Shown here one piece after another: positions 1-13,900 of a stretch of 64,000 bases of DNA. The stretch comes from Vanilla planifolia (Eukaryota > Streptophyta > Magnoliopsida > Asparagales > Orchidaceae): the NCBI GenBank assembly GCA_023846275.1, contig JAIUJO010000298.1, positions 352,501-416,500 of the forward strand, given 5' to 3'. Both the position numbers and the translations under genes were made by a program. Below the pieces are notes generated by a model, which was given only the letters and a program-made list of their open reading frames with translations, made no database searches and was not told where the DNA came from. Numbering within the stretch: position 1 is the stretch's first letter; every line of letters begins with the position of its first letter.

Positions 1-3000
1 TGAAAATTGCCTTTTGAAATATTAAGAAAATCAAGTTTAGCACCATGGATTATTAATTAGATAAGACTTAAAAGTCTTATAAAGCATAACAAATAAAAAA
101 AAGTTATTTTAAAAATATTATTAAATGGGAAAAAAATATTTTATTCGAATGGGCTTGTCAAGACTTGTTCAAAAATATTTGTTTTATTAACGAAGTAAAT
201 AACCATATATCATAAAAGTCACAATTTTAGTATTAAGAAAAATTTATAACAAAACAAAAATGATATAAATTTAAGTAGTATTATATGTCAAATTAAAAGT
301 TAAAAAGGTTACACCATAGAAGAACTGTAGATTGATAGTAATAACAAAATCAAACTGAAAAATTAAAAAAAACTATACAAACTATGGGTCAAAATTGGGT
401 TGCAACAAACTAAAGAGTTTGAATGTAACTTTCTTAATCACCAAATTAAGAATGAATCAAAATGTCTCATAAAACATGATAAAATTCAAAAACAAATATA
501 AATTATAGTGAGACAATGATCGTCATCACATGTCCAATTACATTTATTTTTATAACCAAAACTCATTTAAAAATATTGTAAATTATTGAAATGAAGTAAT
601 AAAAATAAAAACATTTATTATTTTATTTTTAAGCAAAGATATATTAAATTAAAAAAGAGATAAATCTAAGAAATTTAATAAAGAAACATTGTAATTGTAT
701 CATGAGATGAGAGTTATAGTTTGAATGTATTATAACAAAATCTAATAAAATAATTTCAAGAAGTCATAAAAAGTATAAAAAAAATCTACATTTGAAGATA
801 CAAAAGGGATTCAGTGTAAAAGAATCAATAAAGAAATTATGCATGAATTAAAATGAGTTGTAAAGCTAATGTTTTGAAAGTACAAAAATAATTATTTAAA
901 TTTTTTGTATTCATTATGACAACAAAATAATTTTTGTTTCATCCTAATTGATAGATGTTTAGATTAATATGAATTACCGAAGTTGACAATCATAAATAAT
1001 AAAAAATTAATTTTAATAATAGTTAAATATATAATAAAGTTGCAATAAGATAAATTAAAGTAGTGTAATAAGAAAACGGGATATATAGTATGAGATACTT
1101 GAATTCAAAAATACGAAGATCGAATATAATGACCTTGATTGCAATTTTGGTCACAAAAAAGTAGCTCCTTAAGAATTCTAAAAGGGTAGAAATTGAAAAT
1201 AGAGATTTAATTGCATAGAGCTAGTTAACAAAAGTCCAATGACATTTTGAATTAATTTCAATTAGAAAATGAAGCAAGTAAAATAAATAGTAATATATTA
1301 TTTTATTATTAAGTAAATATATATTAACGTGGAAGTGAGATAAATTAAATCAATATAATATTACCAATTGAAAGACAAGTGAAGTTCAAACAAGAGTAGA
1401 ACTAATGCCCCTAGTAATATAACCAAAGAAAAGCAAGAATAGCTAAACAAATGTGCTATTTTTTAAAATAAATCTATATTCCTATGTACTAAGCAGATAG
1501 TGTATGACATTCTTGATTATTAAATTAGGTAAAAATGAAATTTAAAAAATTCAAAAATGAATATTTATTTTGATAAGCAGTTATCAAGATGAGTCGAGTA
1601 ATAAATTCTTTATCCTTAGTAAACCTCGCATGTAATTTTTACAAATTACTAAATTGAATAAAAATAAACCATAATCAAATAATAATTTGATATTAAGTAA
1701 AACATTTAAAGCTAAAATAATGCAAAATGAAAAAAAATAAAATATAATGAAATAAAAATGATGTAAAAGCCACATGTAAAGAGAATTAAAATTTCACAGT
1801 AATATAATGAAATCAAAGAGTATAATTCGAATAAATGAAATAAGCAATGCAATAAAGCTCCATTCCAAGATATCTAAAAGATGGAGAACAAAATCCTCAA
1901 TTATCAAAATAAGTATGAGTTAAAAAGATTCATAAAGTAAGAAGAAAACTAAAAACTTAAATATTTTAAAATATAAATTTGAATATTTAATTTTGTAGTG
2001 CTAATCGTGAAGAGATCAATGATGTTTATTTCATTTTGGTCAAAAACCATTAGGAATTACTATGAAATAACAAAATAACCACAAATTAAAGAAATATATA
2101 ATTCAAATATTAAATTAATATGTAATAAAGTTTAAATAGATGAAATGATGTAATGTAATATAATCAAGTCAAAATACATAATTGTCGAACAAGAGAAGAA
2201 ATGAGATAAATTGTATAGAAAAGACATTACAAGATCCTAAGACGAAATATAACAACTTTGATTGCCAAGTTAACTACAAATAGAATTGTCTCATAACCTT
2301 AGAAAAAATATTGTTTGAAAATATAAAAATATATATTTAATTTCGTAGAACTCATTGCGATATGGCTAACAACATTCATTTTGTCACAATGTCACCTTGT
2401 TTGGAATTACTACAAATTACAAATTTAAGTAAATAAAATAAAAATAAAATTTTATTTAAAAATTGATTTAATAAATATAAATGTTGAAAAATGATAAATT
2501 GAAGTAATTTAATTCGGCCAAATTGAAGTGAAGTAAAAGTAACATGACATGAAATTTATATTGAAATAGTAATATATAAAGACAAATTTGTACAAATACT
2601 GAAAAAATGAAATTTGGTACAAATTGAATTGTCTTATAAATGTGCCAAAAATCTAGAAAAAATGATTAAAAATTTATAAAGTGATATAAATGGATAAATC
2701 TTGTTAGGACCAATCCAAGGATATTCATTTCATCTTAATGAAACCTCATTTGGAGTTACAATGAGTTAACAAAACAAATAGGCATGAATATAATAAAAAG
2801 GAACTTTAATATTAAATTACTATAGATTAAAACTGAAATGAGATATGTTGAAATCATGCAATATAAACAAAATAAGCCAATATAAAAGTCACACAAGTGT
2901 AATATAATAAATGTAAGTAAAAAATTTTAAAAAATGATATAAATTGTGTTAACAAGCTATATTGTAAAATACCAAGAAGACCACTTGTAACATGCTTGAT

Positions 3001-6000
3001 GATAAAATATTGTACAAATGGTAATATCTCATAAAATAAGCAAAAATTTCAAAAAAAACAAATCGAATAACAAAATTATTTAGTTAGATAGAACTTGTTA
3101 AGATAAGTATGACAATGTTGGTTTCTTCTCAATAAAGTCTTGTTTTCAACAATTACAAATTATAAAATTGAATAACAAAAAGAAATAGTAAAATATTTTT
3201 TAAATATTAAGTCAATAAGTAATAAATCTTAAAGTTTATAAATATAAGATTTTTAATATAAAAAAGTTAAATTAAAAAATTTATAAACAAATAAGATAAA
3301 TTATACATGAATGTCTTACTCTGAGATAGTAAGGAGATCAAGTAAAGAACCACTATTGTTATTGATGTATGAATTGAAAGGTGTTCAAAGGAGTTTGTGA
3401 ATAAAACACTTTATGGACAATTTTAGTATGACTCAAATTACTCAAAAAAATATAAAAAATGAATAATTATGTTCATTAAGGATATAGAGTTGAGTCAAAT
3501 GACATTTTTTCATTTCATTTTGAGCTTGTTAGGGGTTTCTATGAACTACCAAAGAGAACAATCTACGTAATTATAAATTATTATTTAAATATTAAGCAAA
3601 TGTATGTTAAAGTAAGAATTAGAAAAATAGAAGCAAGGTAATATATCCAAATTAATGCCATGTAAGGTTGCAATAGAGGAGAAATAGTGTAAGAATGAAA
3701 AATAATTGAAGAAATAAGATAAATTGTATTAAAATGTTGTATTCCATGAAATTAAATAGGATAGGTGTAATATCTTATATAATCAAATAAAATATAAATA
3801 AAGATGCCTCAAAAACTATGCCAAAAGAATATAAGTAAAATTTTTAACTATGAATATATATATATAGTTGGATAAAACTTATTAAGGCTTTGTAGAGCAA
3901 AGTTTATTTAATCTCGTTTGATCCTTGATCGGAATTACTATGACTTACAAAACTAAATATGCAATTAAAAAAATAAATATTTTTAATATTAAAAAATATA
4001 AAATAAACTTGAAATTAGATAAATAGAAGTTGTCTAATTTAATAGAATCAAAGAAAAAAATTTGAAGAATTGGGATGAATTACATTTGAAAGTTACACTC
4101 CATGAAACTAAGGAGATCTAGTGTAATATTGTTAACTGCTAAATCATGCATGAGTTGAATTAATTCATAAAATGACAAAAAAATAGAGCTTAGAAAAATT
4201 AATGCAATGACATTTTGTTTAATCATAGACAGATCTCATTTAAAATAGCTATAAATTACCAAATTAAATAAGAAAAACAACAAAATAGTATTATTTTAAT
4301 ATTTAATAAATATATGTTAAATCTAAGAATTGATAATTTAAAGTAATGTAATATATCCAAAACAAACCAATATATATGTTACAAGAGAGGAGAATTAGAC
4401 GTACATAGTAATATAACCAAATAATGCAAAAAGTTTGAAGAGATGAGATAAGTTTAAAAAAAAAGTCATAGCAAGTACTAAAGAGATCATGTGCAATATC
4501 TTTGATTTTCAAAATAAAATATTTAAAAATGTATAAATGTTTGTCTCAGTTGATATAGTTGATTGGACAAGTCAAATGATGTATGTGTTCTCAAGATCAA
4601 CCATTGTGTTAAATTATTATAAATTAGCGAAGTAATAAGAAAAAATAATTGTGAATTACTAATTTAATATTGAGCAAACATTTGCCAAAGTTGAGATATT
4701 TTAAATGGAAGCAATGCAATATAACAAAATCAATGCAATGCAAATGACACTAGATGTTATCTAAACTTACATAATGACAAAACTAAACAAAGAACAAAAT
4801 TGAAAAAATGAGATAAACTAAAAGGGAACATTCTATTTAATATTTCACAAATGATAATAAATTAGTATTTTAATATTGAATAAATATATGTTATAATTGA
4901 ATTAAGATAACTTAAAGTAATATAACATGTCAAAAGAAAAATGATGCAAATATCACAAGATAGAAGAATTAGAGTTTTATAATCATGTAACAATATCAAA
5001 ATGAAATATTTGAAAAATCATCCTAGATTACTTGGTAATTTGGCATTCCATGATAGTAAGGAAATTTAATATAATATATCGGATTGTCAAATAATGGGAA
5101 AATTAAAATGTCTTATGAAGCATAACAAAATACTAGAATATAATATTTTTAAGAGTATTGAAAAATTGTACTTAAATTGGATAGAGCTGATTGAGACAAG
5201 TAAAAAGTGATCTATTTTTTTTCACTTTTTTTTGCTTCTTTAGAATTACTACGAATTAATCAAGTAAATAAGAATATGTAATAACAATATTATTTTAATT
5301 TAAAATATGAATATGTTGAAGCTAGAATGAGAGAAAATGTGACAATATTATATAGTGAAATTGAAGGACAGTGATGGCCACACTGGAGTAAAGTTATAGT
5401 AACATAGTAACAAAACCAAGTCATAGAAAATGATTTTAGAAAATATGATAGATTGTATGATAAATTTGTGTTCAAAGATAATAAGAAGATCTTGTGTGAT
5501 ATCCTCGATCATCAAATTTTGAATGAATGTAAATATCTTGTGTAACATGAGAAAACCCTAAGAAATAAAACAATTAGAAATATAGAAATGATTACATTCT
5601 TGGATAAATTTCATCAACATGACTCCAGCGGAGTTTTATTTGTGTCGATCTAACTTAGATTATGTTTACTATGAATTAACAAATTTAATATGACAAAATA
5701 AAATGAATTATTTTTTTAGTAATAGCTAACTATATATTAGAGCTGCAATGATATAAATAATAACAATGAAATATAACAAATCAAAAGTGTTGTAAAGGTC
5801 ATGGGGAGGGGTTCTTGGTTTACATAGAAATATAACAATTTTAAAGTAAAAAATTTAGAGATATGAGATAAATTTTATAAGAAGGTTGCACTCCGAGATA
5901 TCGAAGAGAGTGAGCATAACACCCTTGATGATCAAATCATAAACAAATTAAATTTCTTATAAAGTGCTAGACCCAAAGAAAATAAAATATTTAAAAATAT

Positions 6001-6851
6001 AAAAACTGAATATTTAATTCAATATAATTCATCTCAACTAGCCAAATGATCCTTATATTTTCTTGATCCATTTGTAATTATTATCAATTAGCAAATTTAA
6101 TAAGCAAAACTAGTAATGTTTTCTTATTTTAATATTGAGTGAATATATAATAAAGCAAAAATGAGTTAAATTGAAGTAATCTAATGTGATATATTCAAAT
6201 TACACAAAGGTTATAGGAAAGGAGATTTATGTTTTCAATGTGTTATAATCAAACATAAATAAAAAAATTCAAAGAAATAAGAAAACTTTTCTAGAAAAGT
6301 TGCATTCGATGGAACTAACGATATCAAGTGTAACATTCATCATCATCAAATTAAGTATAAATCAAAATATCTTAAAAATAATTCTAAAATATTAAAAAAA
6401 TAAAATATTTTAAATTTAAAAAGAATCATTATTTAGATAGGGCTTTTTGTGACAGTTCTAATGACCTTTGTCTCATTTCAAAGATATCATATTTTAAATT
6501 CCTACAAATTACTAAAGGAAACAAGCTTAAATAATAAGAAATTAATATTTTAATATTAAGACGTTTAGAATAAATTTGAAATGAGATAAATTGAAGTAAT
6601 ATAATGTTATCAAATTAGATAAATATAGAAATCACATAAGGGTAAATTTAGAGTTACATACTAATAAAAATAAATCATAGTAAAATCTTTCAAGGAATGG
6701 TAATATATTTAGGAAAGCTGCATTGTAAGGTATTAAGGAGATTTAATATAAAATTCTTAATCCTCATAGGAGATCAAAATGTCACATAAAATGTTTCAAA
6801 ACCCGAGAAAATATATTTTAAGTATAAAAATTAATATTTAATTTGATATAC

Positions 6852-7097
6852 TCTATCAAGACAAGTCCAATAATGACTATTTAATACCATCACACCACAT
6901 TTTGAATTACTATGAATTATAAAAGGAAAAAAAAAATTAAAAATTCATTATTCTTTTTGTGTAAAGTATGTATAGTTTAATTTTGAAAAGAGATAAAATC
7001 AGGCAATGTAGTACAACAAAGTAAAAAGTACAATTATGACATAAGATGAAACTTAGAATCGCATTGTGATAAAAAGGATTATTTAGTTGCATAAAAC
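6852..7097 (+). repeat. Truncated satellite monomer (about 246 bp)
   Basis: Core-to-core spacing here is about 246 bp instead of about 410. The sequence runs normally to the second TAATATAAC sub-repeat region. Near 7075-7080 it then jumps directly to the TTTAGTTGCATA stretch that precedes the next core, so about 165 bp are missing. This looks like a simple internal deletion within the array. Confidence 0.6.
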
Positions 7098-10000
7098 AAA
7101 TCAAGATGAGTCCAATAGTGCTTCTATTATCATAATTGGACATCATTTTAAATTACTTCTAAATTATAAAAGTTAATAAGTGTAAAAGATAATAAAATAT
7201 TGTTATAATATTAATTAAAAAGATATGAAAACTAAGGTATGACAAATAAAATGAATATAATATAATTGAACTAAAGCAATGTAGAGGTCACATAAGAAGA
7301 GAGTTTCACTATCTCAACAATATAAGCTAATCAAAGCAAAACATTTTCAGAAATAAAATAAGTTTGTTGGTAATGTTATATTCCATTATACTATAAAGTT
7401 TGAGTGTGAAATCTTTCATCGTAGAAGTAGGTAGATTCAAAAATTTCTCACAAAACATGTAAAAGGAAAGAAAATAAAGCATTTAGAATATAAAAATTAA
7501 TATTTAATTGGATAGAGGTCATCGAGATGAGTTCAATCAACTTTGTTTTGTTAGGATCAACACTCATTTTGAACTACAATGAATTTTCAAAAAAAAATAA
7601 GCACAAAGAAAAATAAAATATTATTTTAAAATTAAGAAAAGCTATGCAAAAATTGAATTAATTTAAGCAATGTAATATTGCCAAATTACTGTTATGTAAT
7701 AGTGATATTAGAGCAGATTTTTAGTTACATATTATCCTAAAAAATAAAAATGAAAAATTGGAATGATATAGTTTTAATGAAAAAGTTGTATTCGAAGATA
7801 AAAACGGATCATTTTGTGATTTCCTCGTTAGTTGTATAGGTTTTCAATCAAACTTTCTAGAAAATAATGTAAAATAAATTGTCAAAAAATAATAAAATTT
7901 AAAAAGAATAGTTAATTGTTTAGAGCTTATTGAGATGAGTTCAATAATTTTTGTTTTGTCTAAATAACATCTTGTTTGGTGTAACATTAACTACTAAAGT
8001 AAATGATCATAAATAGTAATATAATATTATTATAATATCAAATAATATATATTAAGTGAATAATGTGACAAATTGAAATAATTAATGAAAATAGATTTAA
8101 AGGTACATAGCAATATATGCAAATGAAAGCAAAACATTTGTAGTAATAAGATAAATTATGTGAAACACTACATTCCAAGATATTAAAGAAAGAGAGTGTA
8201 ATATCCTCAATCATAAAATAATTTTTGAATCTAAATTTTTCATAAAGTATGCAAAACCCCTAGAAATTAAAATTAGTTTTTTGAAAAACAATTAATAATT
8301 AATTGGGTATAACTCATCAAGATAAACCCAATAATATTAGGTTTGTCTTGATTTAATCTTATTTGGAAAGACTAGTGAATACAAAAGTAGATAAGCATAA
8401 AAATAGTGAATTATTTTTTAATATTTTGTAAGAATAAATTAGAAATGAAATGTGAGAAATTTAAACAAGTTAATATAACCAAATCAAAGTATTGCAAACG
8501 ACATAGAAGAAGAGTTTTTCTGTTTCATAGATATCTATCGAAATCATCGGAAATAATTTGAAGAAATAAGGCTAATTATGTAGAAAAGTTGCATTTCAAG
8601 GTATTTAAATGATCGAGTGTAGCATCCTCAATCATCACATAAGATACAAATAAAAATGTATAGTAAAAAATTTTAAAAACTTTGCAAATAAAATATTTAA
8701 AAATAATAAAATGTATATTTAATAGAATAAAGCTTATCAAGATTAGTTTAATGACATGTCTTTTGACTCAGTAAGACTATATTTGGAGTTATTACAAATT
8801 ATTAATGTAAATAAGCATAAATAATAAGAAATAATTATCTCAATAATAAGTAAAAATACTTTAAAATCAACATGATCTAGATTGATATAATGTAGTATAA
8901 TCAAACAAGAGTATTACAAAGGTCACAAGAAAAGACATTTAGAGTTAGTAATATAATGAAATCAAAGTAAAACATTTGAAAAAATGTGTTAAAATTTTAA
9001 AGAATGTTATATTCATGGTACTAAACATATCGAGAATTACATCAACTATGATGTAATCTGGTATGAATCAAATTATCTCTAAAAGCAAGCAAAAATGCAA
9101 GAATATAAAATGTGTTAAAAATATATCAAAGAATATTTAATTTGATATAACTTGTCAAGACCAGTCTAACGATGTTTGTTTCATCTCCATTGGACATCAT
9201 TTTTAATTATTTCAAATTACAAAATATGAGATAATAAATAAAAAAATTTATTATTTTTAATATTAAATAAGCATATATATTATCTTGAAATGAGAAAAAC
9301 TGTGCTAATGTATATAACTAAATCATAATAATGTAAATGTCAAACGTGGGATGAGTTAGAGTTTCATAATTATACAACCAAACAAAACTAAAAACATTAA
9401 CAAAATGAGATAAGTTGTTTGAGAAGCTACAATCGAATATACTTAAGAGATTGAGGGTAATATCATCAAATATAAAAAGTTTTAACTGAAATATCTCATA
9501 AAATGTAAAAACTTTAGAAAAAGTTTTTAAAATATAAAAGTGAATATTTTATTACATAGAGCATGTCAAAACAAGTGAAAAACATTTGTTTCTTCATAAT
9601 AAAAAATCTTTTGGAATTAATAATATTTACTAAATTAGATAGGGATTACTAATAACAAATTATTACTACAAAAATAAATAAAAATATATTTAAAATCAAT
9701 AATATAAATTGAAGAAATTTAATATATTTAAATACTAATGATTTAAAGGTTATACAAGGGGAATTTTAAAGTTACATAATGATATGTCGAAATCAAAGTA
9801 AAAAATTTAAAGGAAATACAGAGCTTGTTGTGGAATTTCTATTCTAAGATACTATGGAAATTATGCAACAACATCGATCATAAATTAAAGTACAAATCAA
9901 AATCCCTCATAATGCTTTACAAAAGCTAAATAAATAAAATATTAAAAAATAATGTTTAATTTGATTATGAAGTAAAAGTCAAATGAGATGAGACTAAGAA

Positions 10001-10967
10001 GCACATAAATATATAATCAAATAAAAATAAAAAAATTTAAATAAATCACAAAAATTTTATTAAGAAGTTGCATTCGAAGACACTAAAAAGATAGAGTGTA
10101 AGACACTGAATCGTCCTATCAATGATTAATCAAAATATCTAGTAAGCAATAGAAAACAATTGGAAAAGTAAATATTCAAATAGATTGAGCTTTTGGAGTC
10201 ATGCCTGATATGTTTGTCTCTCTAAATTAGACCTCTTGACAATATTGTGAATTAATAAAGTAAACAAGCATTAGTAAAAACAAATATTTTTTTAATTTAT
10301 GGTTGATATATGTTTGAGGTTAAAACCTATAAATGTAATAAACATATTATTACCAAATAAAACAAAACTTATGTTTACATGGAAGCAAATTTTGTGTAAC
10401 ATGTAATATAACCCATTTGAAATAAATAGTTTGAAGGGAGATATATTACACAAGAAAGTTGATTTCAAAGATATTAGGTACTTTGGCTATAATATCCTCA
10501 ATAATCAAATAGCTCACAATCCAAAATGTCTTTTGAACTATGCCAAATCATAGAAAGTAAAATATTTAAAACTATAAAAAAAGATTTTGTAATTTGAGAT
10601 AGATATTTGAGTTTATAAAAATGAATTATGTTCCATATCGATCTGATCACATTTGGAGTTATTATTACATAGTTAAAATTACACGAATAATAATAATACT
10701 TTTAAAGTATTTAAAAGATATATATTAAACCAAACGTCAATTAAATTGAAGTTCTTCATAAACTATGATACGAATAAAAGTTTTTTATAAATGAAACCAA
10801 ACCATAAAAAATAAAATGTTTAAAAACACAACAATAGATATTTAACTGCATAGTGGTTTTCAAGACTTGTCAAATGATGTTTGTTTCATCTTAATTCGAC
10901 CTTGATTTGAATTATTGTCAATTATCAAACTAAATTAGCATAAATAATGCCAATACATTATGTTAAC

Positions 10968-10992
10968 ATTAAATATATATACATATATATTA
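10968..10992. repeat. Short TA-rich microsatellite
   Basis: An interrupted TATATATACATATATATT run at the position where each monomer normally has its TAAATATATATTAAAG element. It is a local expansion of a satellite segment with no further significance seen. Confidence 0.5.
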
Positions 10993-13900
10993 AAATAGAA
11001 TTGACTTAAAGTTAATGCAAAATAGTGGATCTAAAGAAAAGCAATGGAAAAGTCACATGGGTGGAGATTTAAAGTTATGTGGTAAGACAAGCAAATCAAG
11101 TGTAAAAATTTGCAAAAGAGGAAAATTGTGTTGAATGATGTATTCAAATATAGTAAAGAGATTGAGTGTAGCATTCTCAATCAAAAGTCAAGTACAAATC
11201 AAATATCTCATAAAAAAAATACAAAAATTCAAGAAAATAAACCACCAAAAATAATAAAAATAAATCTTTAATTACATCGAGCTCATTAAGATGAGTCCGA
11301 TAATGTCTACTTCATCTTGATAAGGCTTTAATTGGAACTACAAGAGTCATGAAAGTAAATAAGAAAAATAACAATAAATAATTCCTTTAATATTAAGTAA
11401 AATTTATTAAAAATTAAATGAAACCAATTGAGGAAATACTATATAACCAAATCGAAGAAAATGTAAAGATCATGAAATAGGAAATTTTTTATGACATAGT
11501 AATACAAAAAAGTCAAAGTGCAAAATTTGAGAAAATAATGTATATTACATGGGAATGATGCATTCCAAGGTACTAAGGTAATTGAGTGCAGCACCATTAA
11601 TTGTGAAATTAGGTAGAAGTCAAAATTCCTCATTAAAGATTCCTAAACATTACAAAAAAATTTAAAAATATATTTTTAATTGAATAATGCTCATTAACCT
11701 TTTATTTGGTGTTTTTGTAAGCATAAAAATAAAATAAGAATAAATAATAGTACATTATTATATTAATTCTCAATGAACATATATAAAAGCTACACTGATA
11801 TAAAATAAAAAAAATGTAATATACTTAAACCAATTTGTTCTATAGGTCACATATGACATTTAGAGTTGCATAGTATTATAACCAAATGAAAGTGAAAGAT
11901 TTAAAAAATGACATAAATTATATGAAAATGTTGCATTCGATTGGCTTAGAAGATCAAGGGCAACATCCTCTATTGTCAAAATAAGGAAGAATCAAAATAA
12001 CTCTTAAATCATGCCAAAATCTTATAAAATAAAATTTTTCAAAATATAAAAAATATTTAATTATAGAGTTCATGGATTTGAGTCTAATAAAAGTGGATTA
12101 TTGAAGATTTTTTCATATCGATAGGATGTCATTTTGATTTAGTGCAAACTACAAAAATTAATTGTTCATAAAGAATGATAAATTATTATTTTAACAATAA
12201 TTGAATATTTATAAATAACAAAATAAGATGACTTGAAGAAATATAATAAAAGCAAATCAAAGTAAAGTTTTGGTCGTCATAGAGTAAATTTAGAGTTACA
12301 TAGCAGTACAACATAATGAAGACACAAAATATAATAAGATGAGAAAATTTTCTTAGAAAGAAGCATTGCAAATTTCTTAAGATATCAATGGTAACATCCT
12401 CAATCATCGAACCAGGTGAAATTAAAATCGATAATAAGTCATACAAAATTCTTTAAAAAATATTTACAATTAAAAAAAAATTTAAATGTCGAAAGTTTTT
12501 TTTGCCAGGTCTAAGGGCATTTTTTCATCTAATGTCATTTGTAACTACAATGAACTATAAAAAAATATGCATTAATAATAATAAATTATTTTTTTATCTC
12601 GATATTTATAAAATTTAAATGAGTTAAGTATAAGGAATGTAACATAGGAAAATAACTATGATAGAAAGATCACACGATAGAAAATTTGAAGTTTTATATT
12701 AATATAACCACATTAAAGTGACACATTTGAAGAACCTACATAAATTATCAAAGCAAGTTGCATTTTAGTGTACTAGTGAGAAGGAGTTTGACATGTTTGA
12801 TCCTTAAATCAAGTACAAACTAGATTTCCTCATTAATCGTGATAAAATCTTTGAAAATGAAATATTTAAAAAATCGATATTTAGTATGTTGGAGCTTATT
12901 AAGATGTGTCAGTAATGTTTGTTTCCTCTCGATGAAAGCTCATTATTCATTATACATTATTACAAATTACAAAATTTAATAATATCTAATAATAAAAACT
13001 TGTTATTTAAATATTGTGTAAATTTATATATAAACTAAAAACAAAATAAATTTTTTGAATAAAATTAACAAAATCAAAGGGATATAAGATCACATGTTAG
13101 GAGATTTACGTTTCCATAGTAATGTAACTTAATCGAAGAGAAAGTTTTATGGAAATGAGATAAATTAGAAAATAATATTTTCTTTTATGATAATAAGAGG
13201 ATCGGGGGTAACACCCTTGATCATAAAATTAGGAATGAATTGAAACTACTATTAAGCATTGTAAAAGTAAAGAATAAAAGCTTTTAAGAGTATATAGATG
13301 AATACCTATTGAGATGAGTCCACTCATCTTGTTCCACCATGAATGGATATAATTTCTAATTACAATAAATTACCAAGATAAATTAATTATAATATATTGA
13401 ATGAAATTTAAGTAAATATATAGTATTGTTTAAATGAATTAAATTGAGGCAATATAATGTACCAAATCAAAGACATATATGGCTCACTAAAGAGAAAATT
13501 TAGGGTTGTATAGTTATATAACATAATCATAGCAAAAACATTCTTGAAAAAAATTAAAATGTGTAGGAATATTATATTCTAAGAAGGTAAGGGTGTCCAT
13601 CATAACAACATCAATTATCAAATCTTGTACAAATAAAAATTTCTCTTAAGACATACCAAAACCCTAAATAATAAAAAATTTAAAATATAAAAAATTAATT
13701 TTTAGTTGGATAGAGCTTGAAGTGAATGGTCTAATGTCTGTAATTTAATCTCAATTAATCTTGTTTTGGTTTAATAACAAATTACCAAAGCAAATAAACA
13801 TAAAATATAAAAAGTATATTTTTAATAATATGTTATGATAATTAAAAGTAAAATGAGATAAATTATATAATTATAAAAAAAAATGTTAGGATAATATGAT

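Noticed and set aside
4303..12446. Minus-strand frames of 60-86 codons in block A (and similar ones in blocks B-F)
   Set aside because: They are antisense readings of the repeat, recurring at the same place in the monomer. They are discussed as a pattern and not annotated as genes.
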